From positions 8,132,440-8,196,439 of the forward strand of contig NC_085859.1 in assembly GCF_034702125.1 (NCBI RefSeq): DNA of 64,000 nucleotides. Reading direction: 5' to 3'. The notes beneath the pieces were generated by a model. It made no database searches. It was not told the origin of the DNA and worked only from the letters and a program-made list of their open reading frames with translations. Made by a program: the position numbers and the translations under genes. This stretch comes from Engraulis encrasicolus. Its lineage: Eukaryota > Chordata > Actinopteri > Clupeiformes > Engraulidae. Positions 1-11,980 of this stretch are shown piece after piece (positions within the stretch are counted from its first letter, which is position 1; the number at the start of each line of letters is the position of its first letter).

Positions 1-407
1 TCTGGTATGTGCGTGACATTAGTGTTGAAGGCATGCGGTGTTTGTGTGAGTTGTAGGCCTATACTGTATGTGAAGTTTGGGGGATGGTGTGTGAGCTAAT
101 AGGCTAGTGTTTGGCTGTCTGTACAGTATATGAAATTGGAATGAAAAATAATGAAATACAGGTAATACAAATATAATTACTAAAAAATTATAGAATAGAC
201 TGAATTATATTGAGTATAATGTTTATATTGTTTATCTGTGTTGAGGACATAGCATAGTTTAATAAAATAATTAAAAGCAACATAATTAACGCATGGTTTA
301 TTTTGGTGAGAAAAAAAAATGGCTAGTTGACCTTCCATTTGGCTAGTAAGAAGAAATGTCTACTAGCCAAATTGGCTGGTGGTGGAAAAAGTTAATTTAG
401 AGCCCTG
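1..407. mobile_element. 3' part of a hAT-like element cut by the window edge
   Basis: AT-rich noncoding DNA that ends at 407 in GAGCCCTG, the inverse of the CAGGGCTC terminus common in fish hAT elements. The 8 bases that follow, ACTACTAG, would be the target duplication. The left end lies outside the window, so the duplication cannot be confirmed. No coding capacity is seen. Confidence 0.4.
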
Positions 408-448
408 ACTACTAGTATATAACCAAGTATTACCAGGGCCCCCCTTTC

Positions 449-1147
449 AAGTGGGGGCCCTAGGGAACTGCTTAGATTGCTTGCCTGGTTGTGACTGGCC
501 TGTGTATTGGACTGAACATTTATGTAACATAAGGACACTTCGGAATTTTGTTTGGTGTAGGGGTCTATGGGTGTTTTACTCAATGTGTCTCATGTTGCTT
601 TTGTAACTGGTGTCAAAGATTAATGAAGGCCTACATAATGAAGCTGCTTGAGTATGGGGGTGATGTGCTGCCAGGGTCTAGTGCCTGGTCTAGTAACTGG
701 TGTCAAAGATTAATGAAGGCCTACATAATGAAATTATTACTCCAAATCATTACTCCAAAAACGTAACACTTGTGAAGAGTACATTTGATGCAGGAGAGAT
801 TTTTTAATTGTGAATTTTAGAGTGAATGTAAAGTAAGTCTGTTAGTCATAGTCATTATACACAGTGCTTCATAGCACACACGATAAACATGTACACGTGT
901 TGCTGGACATTTATGGATTATAAATATCAGAATGGACATTAATGTAACATTAGCGTACTTGTGATTTTTGTTTGGTGTAGGGGTCTTGGGGTGTTGTTTC
1001 ACTTAATGTGTCTCAATGATTAATGCACATGTGCATAATAAATTTCTGCATAAATATTCCACTTGTGAGGAGATTCTTTGCTTGCACCTGCAGGAGAAGG
1101 AGGACTCGAACCTGTGACCCTGTAACCTAAACTAAGCTCTCACTATA
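449..1147. repeat. 3'-flank module of the finTRIM unit (copy A, left part)
   Basis: Closely similar over its whole length to 48470-49173, which lies downstream of the copy 2 gene. It contains an internal tandem duplication of about 40 bp, AACTGGTGTCAAAGATTAAT and onward, starting near 606 and 696; the other copy has it too. By analogy this block is the 3' flank of another TRIM gene to the left of the window. Its last 50 bases (about 1092-1143) carry an inverted tRNA-type B box, as expected for a SINE on the minus strand. Confidence 0.75.
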
Positions 1148-2486
1148 AATAGGCTCAGACGACTTTGATTTTGTTGATCGATGTAGACAAAGCATGTGAG
1201 CGAGAACATGTTGTCACGATGTGGGTGTTATTAAATACAGCAAATTTAAAATTGGCCTCTCAAGGTCATTTGATTAATATTGCTGTGTTCCCCATTGTTA
1301 TTGAATGTGTTACGCGTTGGTCCTGTTTTAAAAAACGTTCTGGTTGCTTTGTTTCAAGCCGTTTTTGCAAGCCAGCAAGGTGGCTTGTGGAGAAACGAGA
1401 GGGTGTTCCGTGTTTCTCGTGGAAATGCGTCTCTGATTGGCTCACTCTTCCTGCTCTCGTGGAAATGTGTCTCTGATTGGCTCAGTCCTCCTGTTCTTGG
1501 AGAGAATGTAATGGGAAACAGAGTCGCCACTTCCCCGGGTGGTACTGCACTATAGGGGCGCCAACGGAGGCGTGCATGCTCCATTCAGGGCTGTGCTCTT
1601 TCGACAGCGACCCCTAGGCGAGCTGCAGGCACGGAGCAACCAGAGTGGGCTTGCTGTATGGATGAGGCTTTGTGCTGTGTGTGTACCTGAGAGTAGCAAC
1701 CAGCTGATAGCTAAGCTAAGCTAGATTTCGGGCCACCAGACGTTGCTTGTATTGAAAACAAGCAGAAAAAAATTACTCGACATGTTTTTAGAAAAATGGG
1801 TCGACATAAACCTTTGTGAGCAACGCCCTCTTTCGACGTGACACAACATAGAAAGGCTTTCGTGATTCGCTCGTCTCTCTGCATTATTTATGTCAATTGG
1901 GAAACACCGGGAAACACAGCCAGGCGAGGTGACGCACCGCTATGAGAGCCTTGCAAGTGAGTTTAACTTGGGGTGACCGTCCGATCTTCAAAAGGAGAGA
2001 GTAAAACTGTGTTTTATCGGAGGTTGGCCTTTAAAGTCGGCCACAAATATGCACAAGACGATGAGCCCGCACCAGTTTGATCTACTAACACACCACGTGT
2101 GAGGTGTGGGGGGACAGGTGGTGAGGAGGAGCTGAAGTGGGGAGCAGCGCAAACTTGTGTAGGGGTGTGAGACAAGACTCATATACACACGTGAGTGAGT
2201 TGTTGACCAACCAGTTCATGGGAGCGTGACCTCGGAGGCGGTCTGCAGACGAGCATCGACGGGGATAAGCAACTGCAGAGGTTGCAAGATCTGACTGCAG
2301 TTGCATTCATCCTGCGATATTTTGACACCATGTGACATGTCACTTCGTTGATGCAACATGACTGAAATTTGTACGTTGGACAGGAAATCTAAGCATCATG
2401 CAGCATTTTCATCCAGAGTGCATTGCTGTCTACATGCGCATGCAGGCGTTGATGAAAACTCGAATGCGCTACTGTGTGCAATGCAA
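1148..2486. other. Noncoding insert interrupting the 3'-flank module
   Basis: This stretch is absent between the matching parts of the module at 49173 and 49205, so it was inserted here or lost there. I see no gene and no clear terminal repeats. It holds a roughly 40-bp tandem duplication (about 1417-1498); each copy has a GATTGG (inverted CCAAT) motif. The part near 1540-1640 resembles a diverged repeat near 18555 and 19080. Confidence 0.5.
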
Positions 2487-2632
2487 TGCCCAAGGGTGTG
2501 GTTTTATCTATAACCCTTGCACCTGATTGGACACACACACCCCCCAGTGTGCTTTCAGGTAAGGTGCCTGTTGTTGCATTACCTGTCCACTAGAGGTCCT
2601 CACTGAGCTATGGGGACTCTACCTGTACTCTA
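2487..2632. repeat. 3'-flank module of the finTRIM unit (copy A, right part)
   Basis: Matches about 49205-49440: the shared AAGGGTGTGGTTTTATCT block, a short CA tract (much longer at 49252-49358), and TACCTGTCCACTAGAGGTCC. Together with 449-1147 it makes up one copy of the module. Confidence 0.7.
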
Positions 2633-2636
2633 CCTC

Positions 2637-2930
2637 TGTTCCTACCTCTCAAAGTATTTCTGTGTCTTTCCGCATGACTGAAATGACTCGTCTAACCAGT
2701 TTTACATGTACTGTCTCGTCGTCCTCTAACAAGCAGGAATAGAAACCTGACCACACCCACATTCATCCTACCTGGTCCTACCTTTACACTTCCTGATAAT
2801 AAGAATGATTCTGATTGGCCAATCACCAACCCCACCCTCCCTGGGCTCCTCCTCAGTGTTCTGAGGAAGTCAGCTGTCACTCTGCTGCTACTTCTCGGTG
2901 TGTGAAGTTGCTGTTTGGAAGATTTACAAA
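2637..2930 (+). promoter_or_regulatory. Conserved 5' flank and probable promoter of finTRIM copy 1
   Basis: The block from about 2637 to the ATG is shared with the DNA upstream of copies 2 and 3. A GATTGGCC (inverted CCAAT box) lies about 115 bases before the ATG. A run of CCTCCCTGGGCTCCTCC follows it, then the near-identical leader AGTTGCTGTTTGGAAG just before the start codon. No TATA box stands out. The promoter role is inferred from conservation and position only. Confidence 0.4.
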
Positions 2931-3518
2931 ATGGCGTCAGAGTCTTCTAAGGAGGAGGACTCCTTCACTTGTCCAGTCTGCCTGGACTTGTTGAAGGATC
3001 CAGTGACTATTCCTTGTGGACATAATTTTTGTATGGGCTGCATTAAGAGCTGCTGGGATCAGGAGGATAGTAAAGGAGAATACAGCTGCCCCCTGTGCAA
3101 AGACACCTTCAACTCCAGGCCTGTCCTCCGCAAAAACCCTCTGATTGCTGAAATGGTGGAGAAGTTCGGGAAGACCAGCATCCAAGCTGCTGCTCCTGCT
3201 CGCTGTTATGCTGGACCTGGAGATGTGGCATGTGACGTCTGCACTGAGAGAAAACTCAAAGCTGTCAAGTCCTGTCTGGAGTGTTTGGTATCCTACTGTG
3301 ACACTCATTTGAAAGCCCACAATGACGTTAATCCAGGTAGACCACACACTATGGTCACTGCCACGGGCCAGCTAGAGGAGAGGATCTGCCCCCGTCATAA
3401 GAAGGTTTTTGAAATATTCTGTCGCACCGACCAGAGTTGCATCTGCTATCTGTGTACGATGGACGATCATAAAGGCCACGACACAATTACGGCTACGGCA
3501 GAGTGGAGTCATAAAAAG
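2931..3518 (+). CDS. finTRIM copy 1: isolated RING/B-box exon (truncated gene)
   Basis: This 588-nt exon encodes 196 residues, from an ATG at 2931 to a phase-0 donor (AAG|GTAAAT). RING C3HC4 ligands are Cys14, Cys17, Cys29, His31, Cys34, Cys37, Cys53 and Cys56. B-box 1 spans about 101-139. B-box 2 has Cys153, His156, Cys164, Cys172, Cys175, His180 and His183. The frame is open to GTG 2898, but 2931 is the first ATG, sits in the same context in all three copies, and gives the usual finTRIM N-terminus. RING/B-box TRIM proteins are E3 ubiquitin ligases, and finTRIMs are linked to antiviral immunity. No coiled-coil or B30.2 exons follow: homology to intron 1 of the sister copies stops near 4752, and 30 kb of transposons come next. 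It is most likely a truncated gene. Alternatively it could be an extra first exon, or make a short RING/B-box protein by intron retention (stop at 3588-3590). Confidence 0.85.
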
Positions 3519-4752
3519 GTAAATTGTGACTTTACAGTAATTTTTATATTTTATGGAAATATATACTTTTTCTATACTCAGCTTCACTAAGCGTCATGCG
3601 TTATGTTGAATATGGTGGTGCTTTTTCCCCATTCAGGTAGAGTGTGTTTCTTAGATAAAAGGTCCAATGTCTCATTCTGTTAAACATTTACAGGCCACCT
3701 TCAGTGTAGCCTCTGACCTACTGTACAGTATACTGTGCCATTTACAGGTTCAGAAGCAGCTTGAGTCATGCGCAATGTCTATTAAATACATAAAAATAGT
3801 AGTTTTGTAAACATTTAAAATGTTCCCAAAAGAATGTCAGGTTTCCGAATTCATGTGTAATGTCTATCAGAAAGGCCTAGGTTTTCAACATGTTCATTGT
3901 GGAGTCTCCCGTAATACCCTTAAAATATCTCTGGTGTGTTTGAGTCAATGATGCGCATGCATTCATGATTCTGTCTCATGTCGATTCTGAGCGGGTCAAC
4001 TGGGAAAACAAAGAAAAAGTAGGCCTAAGTTTTCAACATTGTTTCCAAAAGAATGTCAGAGTAACATGCCCTTCAGAATGCGCTCTGACATCTCCCATGT
4101 CCTTTTCAGAGCAATTTTAACAGCAGGAGCTTTGTGTGAATAATTTAAGCAGTCACCCTTTATCTTAGCCTGATTATCATCGACTTTCAAATCTCTTCGA
4201 GACTTGGTCTGACCAAGAGCATAACAATTAACGTTTCCTAAACGGCATGGTTGCCCAACGTCCCTAGGTTTGCTACTGGTTGATGGTGTCCGACAAAGTG
4301 GGTGGAGTTCCCAATTTTTTGGGAGTTCAGAAACAATATTTACATAGCTCTTGACCTGACTTGAAGCAATGCCCAAGGTCTTGCGTCACTAGGAGGGCAT
4401 GGCCTGGCTATCTTTATCTGGCCCTGTATAACATGTACATATCCAGAACTTTGATTACAAAGAAGCCATACAATGCATTAAGATTAAAAATATATGGATA
4501 TCAGCCGATTACTACATTGCATTACATTACATTGCGCTTAGCTGACGCTTTCATTTCTTCAAAGCCACTTACAACTATTATTTTTCAGTGTATTGGTTAC
4601 AGTCCCTGGAGCAACGTGGGGTTAGGTGGGTCATTTCACGTGAAATCAGACACTTACATTACAAAGAAGCCATAGAATGCATTCAAATTATGGTTTTAAA
4701 AATTATGGATATCAGCAGATTACTACAGTTGTCTACACAACTGGATGTTCCA
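3519..4752 (+). other. Remnant of intron 1, finTRIM copy 1
   Basis: Aligns with intron 1 of copies 2 and 3. The site CCCTTCAGA at 4069-4077 is the uninterrupted form of the target that carries a 386-bp insertion in copy 3. The stretch 4455-4515 is repeated, diverged, at 4650-4720; between them lies a fish repeat of the type GCGCTTAGCTGACGCTTTCA, running about 4513-4635. Homology to copy 3 ends abruptly near 4752, about 35 bases before exon 2 would be expected. Confidence 0.65.
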
Positions 4753-6500
4753 AGTGTTTATAATTGTTGCCTTGAGTATAATATCAGGAGCAACACACAG
4801 ATAGACAAGATTTCCCAGTCCCAGCCCAGGCACGCACAGCCAAGTAGTAGTCATGACGACGGCCCTCTTGCTCAGCGTGCGCCTGACTGAAAAGAATCCC
4901 AACTGTCAATCAAACCATCTTCTGATGCTCATTGGTCAATTTAACTTTTAATATCTCTCTAAAATAAAACTTCACCACAAAAAAAAAACACCCTGGTAAG
5001 TTGGAGAGCAAGGGGACCTACTAGTTGAGCGAAAAATGATCCCCCTGGAGTGGCATTTAAGGGAGATACAGGGTTTTATGTCTCTCATAGGAATGAATGG
5101 GATTTGGCCATTTTTTTGTCTTTTTGGGTCCAACCTTGGCTCCACACTTGGCTTCAACAATGAAATAGAATTTTGGCCTCCATTCTATTTACTCTCAATG
5201 GTTTAAACTGATGATATTTGATAGGAATTCAACATTGTCCTGGGTGTGTAGCTTACGGCTGTAACTGCTATGATGCTTTTCTGTTATGCTGCTGTACAGC
5301 CTAGGCTACATGATGTGTCTGTCCCTATCAAATAAACCAAACTTAACTGATGACATATGTTCACATAGGTGAAGTTTTTGAGCTGGATCTGGATTCTGCT
5401 GAGGATTCGTCAACTACTAGATGGCGAGCCACCCACTCATTCGAATGCGATCCTGTTCTACATTGTGCATGGCATATTTGGTAGGATTGTGGCCTGCTCG
5501 TGTCACATCACTGACTATGACTGACTTCAACGCCTTGAACTGAACTGCTTGAAAGGAGCTATTTTTCTTTTTGAACAACTTAAAGGAACTCTCTACATCG
5601 TCTCTTTTGAGGATTTAAAGGACTATTTCCAATTTTTGAAGGACAGTTCATTTTTTTGTTGTTCAAATGTTCAAACCTTTTTTTGGGGGGGGAGGGGTAA
5701 TTGTAAATATTTAAACTTTTCAATCTCTTACTTGTGATGTTTTTATTTCATTTTGTTTATGCCCATTTTATTATTTGTACCCGATATCCTATGTTTGAAT
5801 TTAAGAATGTAATTCTTCATTAGGGTTGCATACAATATTTTCTATGGATACGTGATTATTTATAATAATAATAATAATAATAAATAAATAAATAAATTAT
5901 TATTATTATTATTATTATTAAGATGGACATTAAGACGAACATTATGGTTTTCCCTGTTCATTTTGCTTTCGATATCCTTTCCTTTTTGACGTCACTTTTG
6001 TCCTCCAAAGGACATTTTTGGAGTGAAGCGGCCAACTCTCTTGAATTACTGCTCTTGTCGGCTTGCGCTCGCCTCTGCGGATCTAATAAGGACATAAAAG
6101 GACAGAAACTTAATGTTTTGTGTTAAGGCTACATTTGTATGTTAGAAATTATTTTTGTATTGTAAGGGATTTTGATCTGGGAAATGTATGTTGTGACCCT
6201 GGCAAGTTCTCTGTTTTGTAGCGTGCTGGGGTTTTTGATTTGACATGCTTTAATATAAATGGTGAAAATGTTGTAGAAACATATTGTATGTTGTCTTTTA
6301 ATTGGTATCTTTTTCACTCTACCCAAAGCCTAGTGTCACATTCTGTAGCCCATTGATCCTGGCCTACCATTGACGTGTACCATACTCAGTAGTGGGTAAC
6401 AACAGTTTAACATCATTGATAATTCTTTTCTCTCTTTCTAACAGTGTGAAAATGTATTTCTTGAGACCAAGTGAAAATCATTTGTACTGTGATCATTTCT
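4753..6500. other. Noncoding DNA, no gene recognised
   Basis: No long open frame with recognisable similarity. It contains a mirrored AT microsatellite, (TAA)n followed by (TTA)n, at about 5859-5921. The part from 5540 to 6330 is T-rich, like a long terminal repeat, but I find no paired ends or target duplication. Confidence 0.4.
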
Positions 6501-6840
6501 AGTGATACTGTCCAATTTCTGGAAATATGACACATCCCCTTGAGTTAAATTATTGAGTTTTACCTTTCTCCTCCTGTATGTTCAACCGTTCTAGTATGGC
6601 AGTGCAAATTTTACCTCCATGCTAGCAGTTAACATTGAGTCCTATGAGACCAGCTGGCGGCAAGCTGGTCTCAGAACTCAATGTTAAATGCTAGCTTGGA
6701 GATAAAATTTGCACTGCCGTACTCAGAGAACGACAAGAAGTACAGGTAAAACAAAAAATAAGGGAAAGGTCAAACTCAATAACTCGACTCAAGGGGAGGT
6801 GTAAATATGAGCTTGCGTCCAAAAATGGGACAGTATCACT
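6501..6840. mobile_element. Foldback MITE with long terminal inverted repeats
   Basis: The two halves are inverted copies of each other. The outer end AGTGATACTGTCC (6501) pairs with GGGACAGTATCACT (to 6840). The inner arms, from GCAGTGCAAATTTTA to the centre near 6658 (CAGCTGGCGGCAAGCTGG), match almost without gaps. The right flank is TTAA and the left flank TTCT, so a TTAA target is possible but not proven. No coding capacity. Confidence 0.75.
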
Positions 6841-6861
6841 TTAATGTTACATATTAACTAA

Positions 6862-7311
6862 TCTCAACTGCACCATAAGGTTCCCCATTCTGAATTTTAA
6901 ACATTAGTTATATATTAATTAAGCTCAACCAACTTCACCATAAGGTTCCCCATACTGAATTTTAAACATTAGTTATATATTAATTAAGCTCAACCAACTT
7001 CACCATAAGGTTCCCCATACTGAATTTTAAACATTAGTAAAACATTAGTTAAGCTCAACCAACTTCACAATAAGGCTCTCAATGCAGAATTTTAAACATT
7101 AGTTATACATTAATAAAACTCAACCAACTTCACCATAAGGTTCCCCATACTGGATTTTAAACATTAGTAAAACATTAGTAAAGCTCAACCAACTTCACAA
7201 TAAGGTTCTCAATGCAGAATTTTAAACATTAGTTATACATTAATAAAGCTCAACCAACTTCACCATAAGGTTCCCCATACTGAATTTTAAACATTAGTAA
7301 TACATTAATAA
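6862..7311. repeat. 65-bp minisatellite, seven units
   Basis: Seven units of about 65 bp start with CTCAACCAACTTCAC and contain GAATTTTAAACATTAGT. Units 3, 5 and 7 carry the CATAAGGTTCCCCATACT form. Units 4 and 6 carry AATAAGG(C/T)TCTCAATGCA. The two types alternate, so the later part expanded as 130-bp dimers. Confidence 0.85.
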
Positions 7312-8382
7312 ATACTATACATAATTATTATTAAATGATTTATAAGTAATTAACAATAGTTTAGTTAATATTAACACTTAAAAATTATTTAATTACAATG
7401 TATTAATGGTTAAATAATAAGTACTTAGTTAATATTGAACTATAAATTGTAAACTACAACTAATAATTATAATATATTAAGTAATAATTAGTTAACAGTT
7501 TATAAGTCACTTGTTATGCTTAAGTTACTGTTGATATGTTAGTTAATTAATCATAAAAGTATTTTTAATAATATATTAAGTAACTTATAATTATGTTCTA
7601 TTAAGTGTTACAGAAGGACTAATAAATATATTTTAAAACTTTGTAAGTGTTTAGTATACACCTATAAATGTATAGTAAACCTTTAGTTAACTAATAGTTA
7701 ACTGTTTGCTAACTGTTTGCTAACTGTTTATTAACTGTGCTACCGAATTGTGTTCCCTGGTCCTGACATGATGACATCAATTTTTTTTTAAATGGAGGCT
7801 CTAGTAAACCTGCGTGTTGTTTGTTACCTAAAGGAGTTTTAATGTTTCATTGACATGAAAACCAGGACATTTCCATCATTTCATAAAATATCCCGGGACG
7901 CCCAGGACAGGTCGTAAAATCAGGACATGTCCTGGGAAATACGGACGTTTGGTCACCCTATATGTATTACAATCAATGTTTTAGTGTGTCTTTACTCGGA
8001 GAACTAGTAGGCCTGTCGTGTTTCTTAAAGATAGTTTGACAAACTCCTGCATGGCTCTGTGTATTAGCCAACAGGCAACTTTCCGGCTACATGCTCCGAG
8101 TGCGAGTAGCCGTTACTGCCGGCAAGTGGATTCTGAGGGCAGGCTGCGTCCGTGTCAGACTTAAATTCTAACTTAAGTGTTGTATAGGCCTATTTTAAGA
8201 AAAGAAAAACATGCAGGCATGTATTCTGTAGATTATCGGATGAGTCAGACTTAAATAATAAAAAATAAAGGTATAAAGTTAATAAATAATAAAAAAAAAT
8301 AAAAGTGCCCCATTATACCCTGGCATCGCAGATCCATAACAGGGCACGTGCCCGGGTAGAAATGGTGTAACGACGCCGATGA
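7312..8382. other. AT-rich noncoding DNA and a transposon end
   Basis: From 7312 to about 7740 the DNA is very AT-rich and full of TTAGTTAAT-like words with no clear period. Near 7860-7960 there is a block ending TTTGGTCACCCTATA, which resembles the terminus of a widespread TAGGGTGACCA-type DNA element. The left partner was not found. No gene seen. Confidence 0.35.
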
Positions 8383-9356
<974 letters not shown>

Positions 9357-9567
9357 TGTTAGGTTTCTGTGTTTTGGACTCTTGCCAATCGAGTTCTACG
9401 AGTCTCAGTATTTTTGGTGATTTTTTTTCTGTTGGACTTTTTTCATTTCTCTGGAACTGTGATACACTGCTTTGGAACCAACCTCTACACTAGCCCTGTC
9501 ATTGTGTGCGCAAAATAAATCTGCCAAACCTGATCTGCATTTGGGTCTCTGTCTCCGAATCCTTACA
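9357..9567 (+). repeat. 5' LTR of the gypsy element (internally deleted)
   Basis: At 211 bp it matches both ends of the 621-bp 3' LTR but lacks about 410 bp after GGACTCTTGCC. The missing part includes most of U3, where the promoter would lie. AATAAA near 9514 and the CA terminus are kept. Confidence 0.9.
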
Positions 9568-9583
9568 GTACGATCAGAGCAAG

Positions 9584-10536
9584 ATGGACCCAGCGGATCC
9601 CGAACACCTGAAGGCTTGTCTTGAGCAACATGGAGCACTTCTGGGCCGACAACAATCTCAAATGGAGGCAATGGCTGCCAGCATCAGAGACCTGGCAGCA
9701 CAGATTCAACCGCTCCAACTCTCCCAGTCTGCTTCTGCATCTGCACGGCCTATGGAGACTGCTCAACCTGCAGAGTTAGCCCAGCCTGCCTCAACCGACC
9801 AACCCGCCCGTGAGCCACGCCCACACCGGAGAAGTACGCTGGTGAGCCCGGAACATGTCGCTCCTTCCTGTCTCAGTGTACCCTCATCTTTGAACTACAA
9901 CCAGGTACCTTCCCCACCGATCGAGCAAAGGTAGCCTATGTGATTACCCAACTGTCAGGACGCGCCAGAGAGTGGGGAACTGCTGTATGGGATGCTCAGT
10001 CAACAATCTGTGGGAAGTTTGAGGACTTCTCAACAGAGATGAAGAGGGTCTTCGATCGATCCAAACATGGGCATGAGGCTGCCCGTGAGCTACTCCAGAT
10101 GCGCCAGGGTCGCAGATCTGTGTTGGATTTTGCCATTGACTTCCAAACACTCGCCACTTCATCTGGATGGGGCACTCTTTACGACACATTCTTCAATGAC
10201 CTGTCCAAGGAGATCAAAGATCAGTTGGCTTCTCATGATCTGCCAAAATCCTGCGAGGACCTCGTCAATCTAGCTATTCGGATTGACACTAGGCTTCAGC
10301 AGCGCCGCCGGGCCAGGGCCTTTGGGCCCACAGGAAGAGGCCCTCTCGTCAGTCCAGTCCTGCCCCCTCTTCCTTCTCCCACTGCTGAATCTGTACCGGA
10401 GCCCATGCAAGTGGACCGTACCCGCCTATCCCAAGAGGAGCGACAGAGAAGAATCCGCACCCGCTCCTGCATGTACTGTGGCCAGCCCGACCACTTTGTC
10501 GCCTCCTGTCCAGTAAAAGCCAACGCTCACCTATGA
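9584..10536 (+). pseudogene. gag of the gypsy element, frameshifted
   Basis: The first part reads from ATG 9584 with a coiled-coil-like N-terminus (PEHLKACLEQHG). Near 9835 the coding signal moves to another frame and continues to the TGA at 10534-10536. A single CCHC zinc knuckle is visible at 10468-10509 (CMYCGQPDHFVASC), so this is the capsid/nucleocapsid part. Its stop codon overlaps the ATG of the protease/pol frame as ATGA (10533-10536). Confidence 0.85.
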
Positions 10537-11938
10537 GAGGGGTACTGGTGAGCGTGACACCCACACACCCCTCCTCTGCACAGCGCACTCTCCTCTCAGC
10601 GGTCCTCTGGTGGGGAGATCAACAACTTGAGGTGGGAGCTCTTGTTGACTCCGGTGCTGAGGAGAATTTCATCGATGCCAATCTTGTGAAACAGTGGAAC
10701 CTTCCTACTGAAAGTATGGAGAAACCCCTGGTAGCCAACGCGCTGACTGGAGTGAGATTGGCCCAGATCACCCACACCACTGTACCGGTGAGTCTCACCC
10801 TCTCTGGCAACCATCATGAACAGTTGCGTTTCCTTGTCATTAATGCCCCTCATGTTCCAATAGTTCTTGGCCACCCCTGGCTTGTTAAGCACAATCCACA
10901 CATTGACTGGGTAGGGAAATGTGTTATGGGCTGGAGCCCATTTTGCCACTCTAACTGTCTCCTTCAGGCCCAGACTCTATCGAAACTCGTCCCTGATGCC
11001 CCGGAGGCAGGGGCGTCATTAGGTTGCGCAAAGATCCGGGGCTGTAGCCCAGCAAAAAAAATGAAATTTAGTGTGGAGCGGCAGCCTAGTCGAGGGAGCG
11101 AAGCGACCGAGAGGGGGGTTGGTGCGGAAGGGGGTTTCCCCCCCTTCCGTTTTGCGGAGTTTTTGGAAAATTAAGGTCAAATTGGGCCATTCTAGGCGTA
11201 CACAAAGGGGAAAATGTACTTTTGACACCATAGTCTTAATTTGCAGTTTTCCCATCTTTACATTTGACAGTGTAGGTACTTTCATTAAGGACCTTGCCAT
11301 TCTTTTCTTGATTTGGCCCAATGTCGCCAGCTTAGTCACCCTCATTGGGTTACAGTAATGCAGGCTAACTACTTTTTTGGATACTTTGTTGGCGTCACGA
11401 TTACTTTAGTGCAAATAAAAAGAGACCGCATTTAATAGTGCAACAGTGCCGAGTAGTCTAGTGGATATTGTGAGAGAATTAGCATAGTGATAGTGAAAAA
11501 AACATGCCTTACGTTATATAAACTCGGCTATGCTGTCTCAAAACAGTGCAGTCAGCACAGTCAGTCGCAATGCGAGGAACTAACCACGGGTTTTGCTCTC
11601 TGCATGACAGTATATGATAACACAAAATTATGATTAAAAACTGAACATTTCCATGCGCAACATACATACGGGTCTGCATACTCGTTCGCCAAACTCTCAC
11701 AACAAGCGACAGACACGCACACGCGCACACACACACACACACATTGGAGACAGGAGGAGGAGCGCTAGTTGACAGACCATGGACCATAATCTCCCAAAAA
11801 TGTCTTACTCAAGCAAATCATACACCCGACTGTCCACACCTTTGGTTCTATTGACATTTCATGCGCGAGCTCACTGTCTCCATCAGGCCGATATCAAAAC
11901 ACAAGGTGCAATCGAACTCGCACATCGCTCATTACGAG

Positions 11939-11980
<42 letters not shown>

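Noticed and set aside
2898..2930. Upstream extension of the TRIM exon 1 frame (11 residues)
   Set aside because: It begins at GTG, not ATG. The same extension in copies 2 and 3 also lacks an ATG, so it is leader sequence.
2937..3347. 136-residue minus-strand frame opposite TRIM exon 1 (also at 35454-35864 and 58310-58720)
   Set aside because: It is a shadow of the conserved sense exon. Conservation of the antisense frame follows from the sense protein.
5859..5921. Long hairpin as a rho-type or RNA terminator
   Set aside because: It is a (TAA)n followed by (TTA)n microsatellite. No gene ends there.
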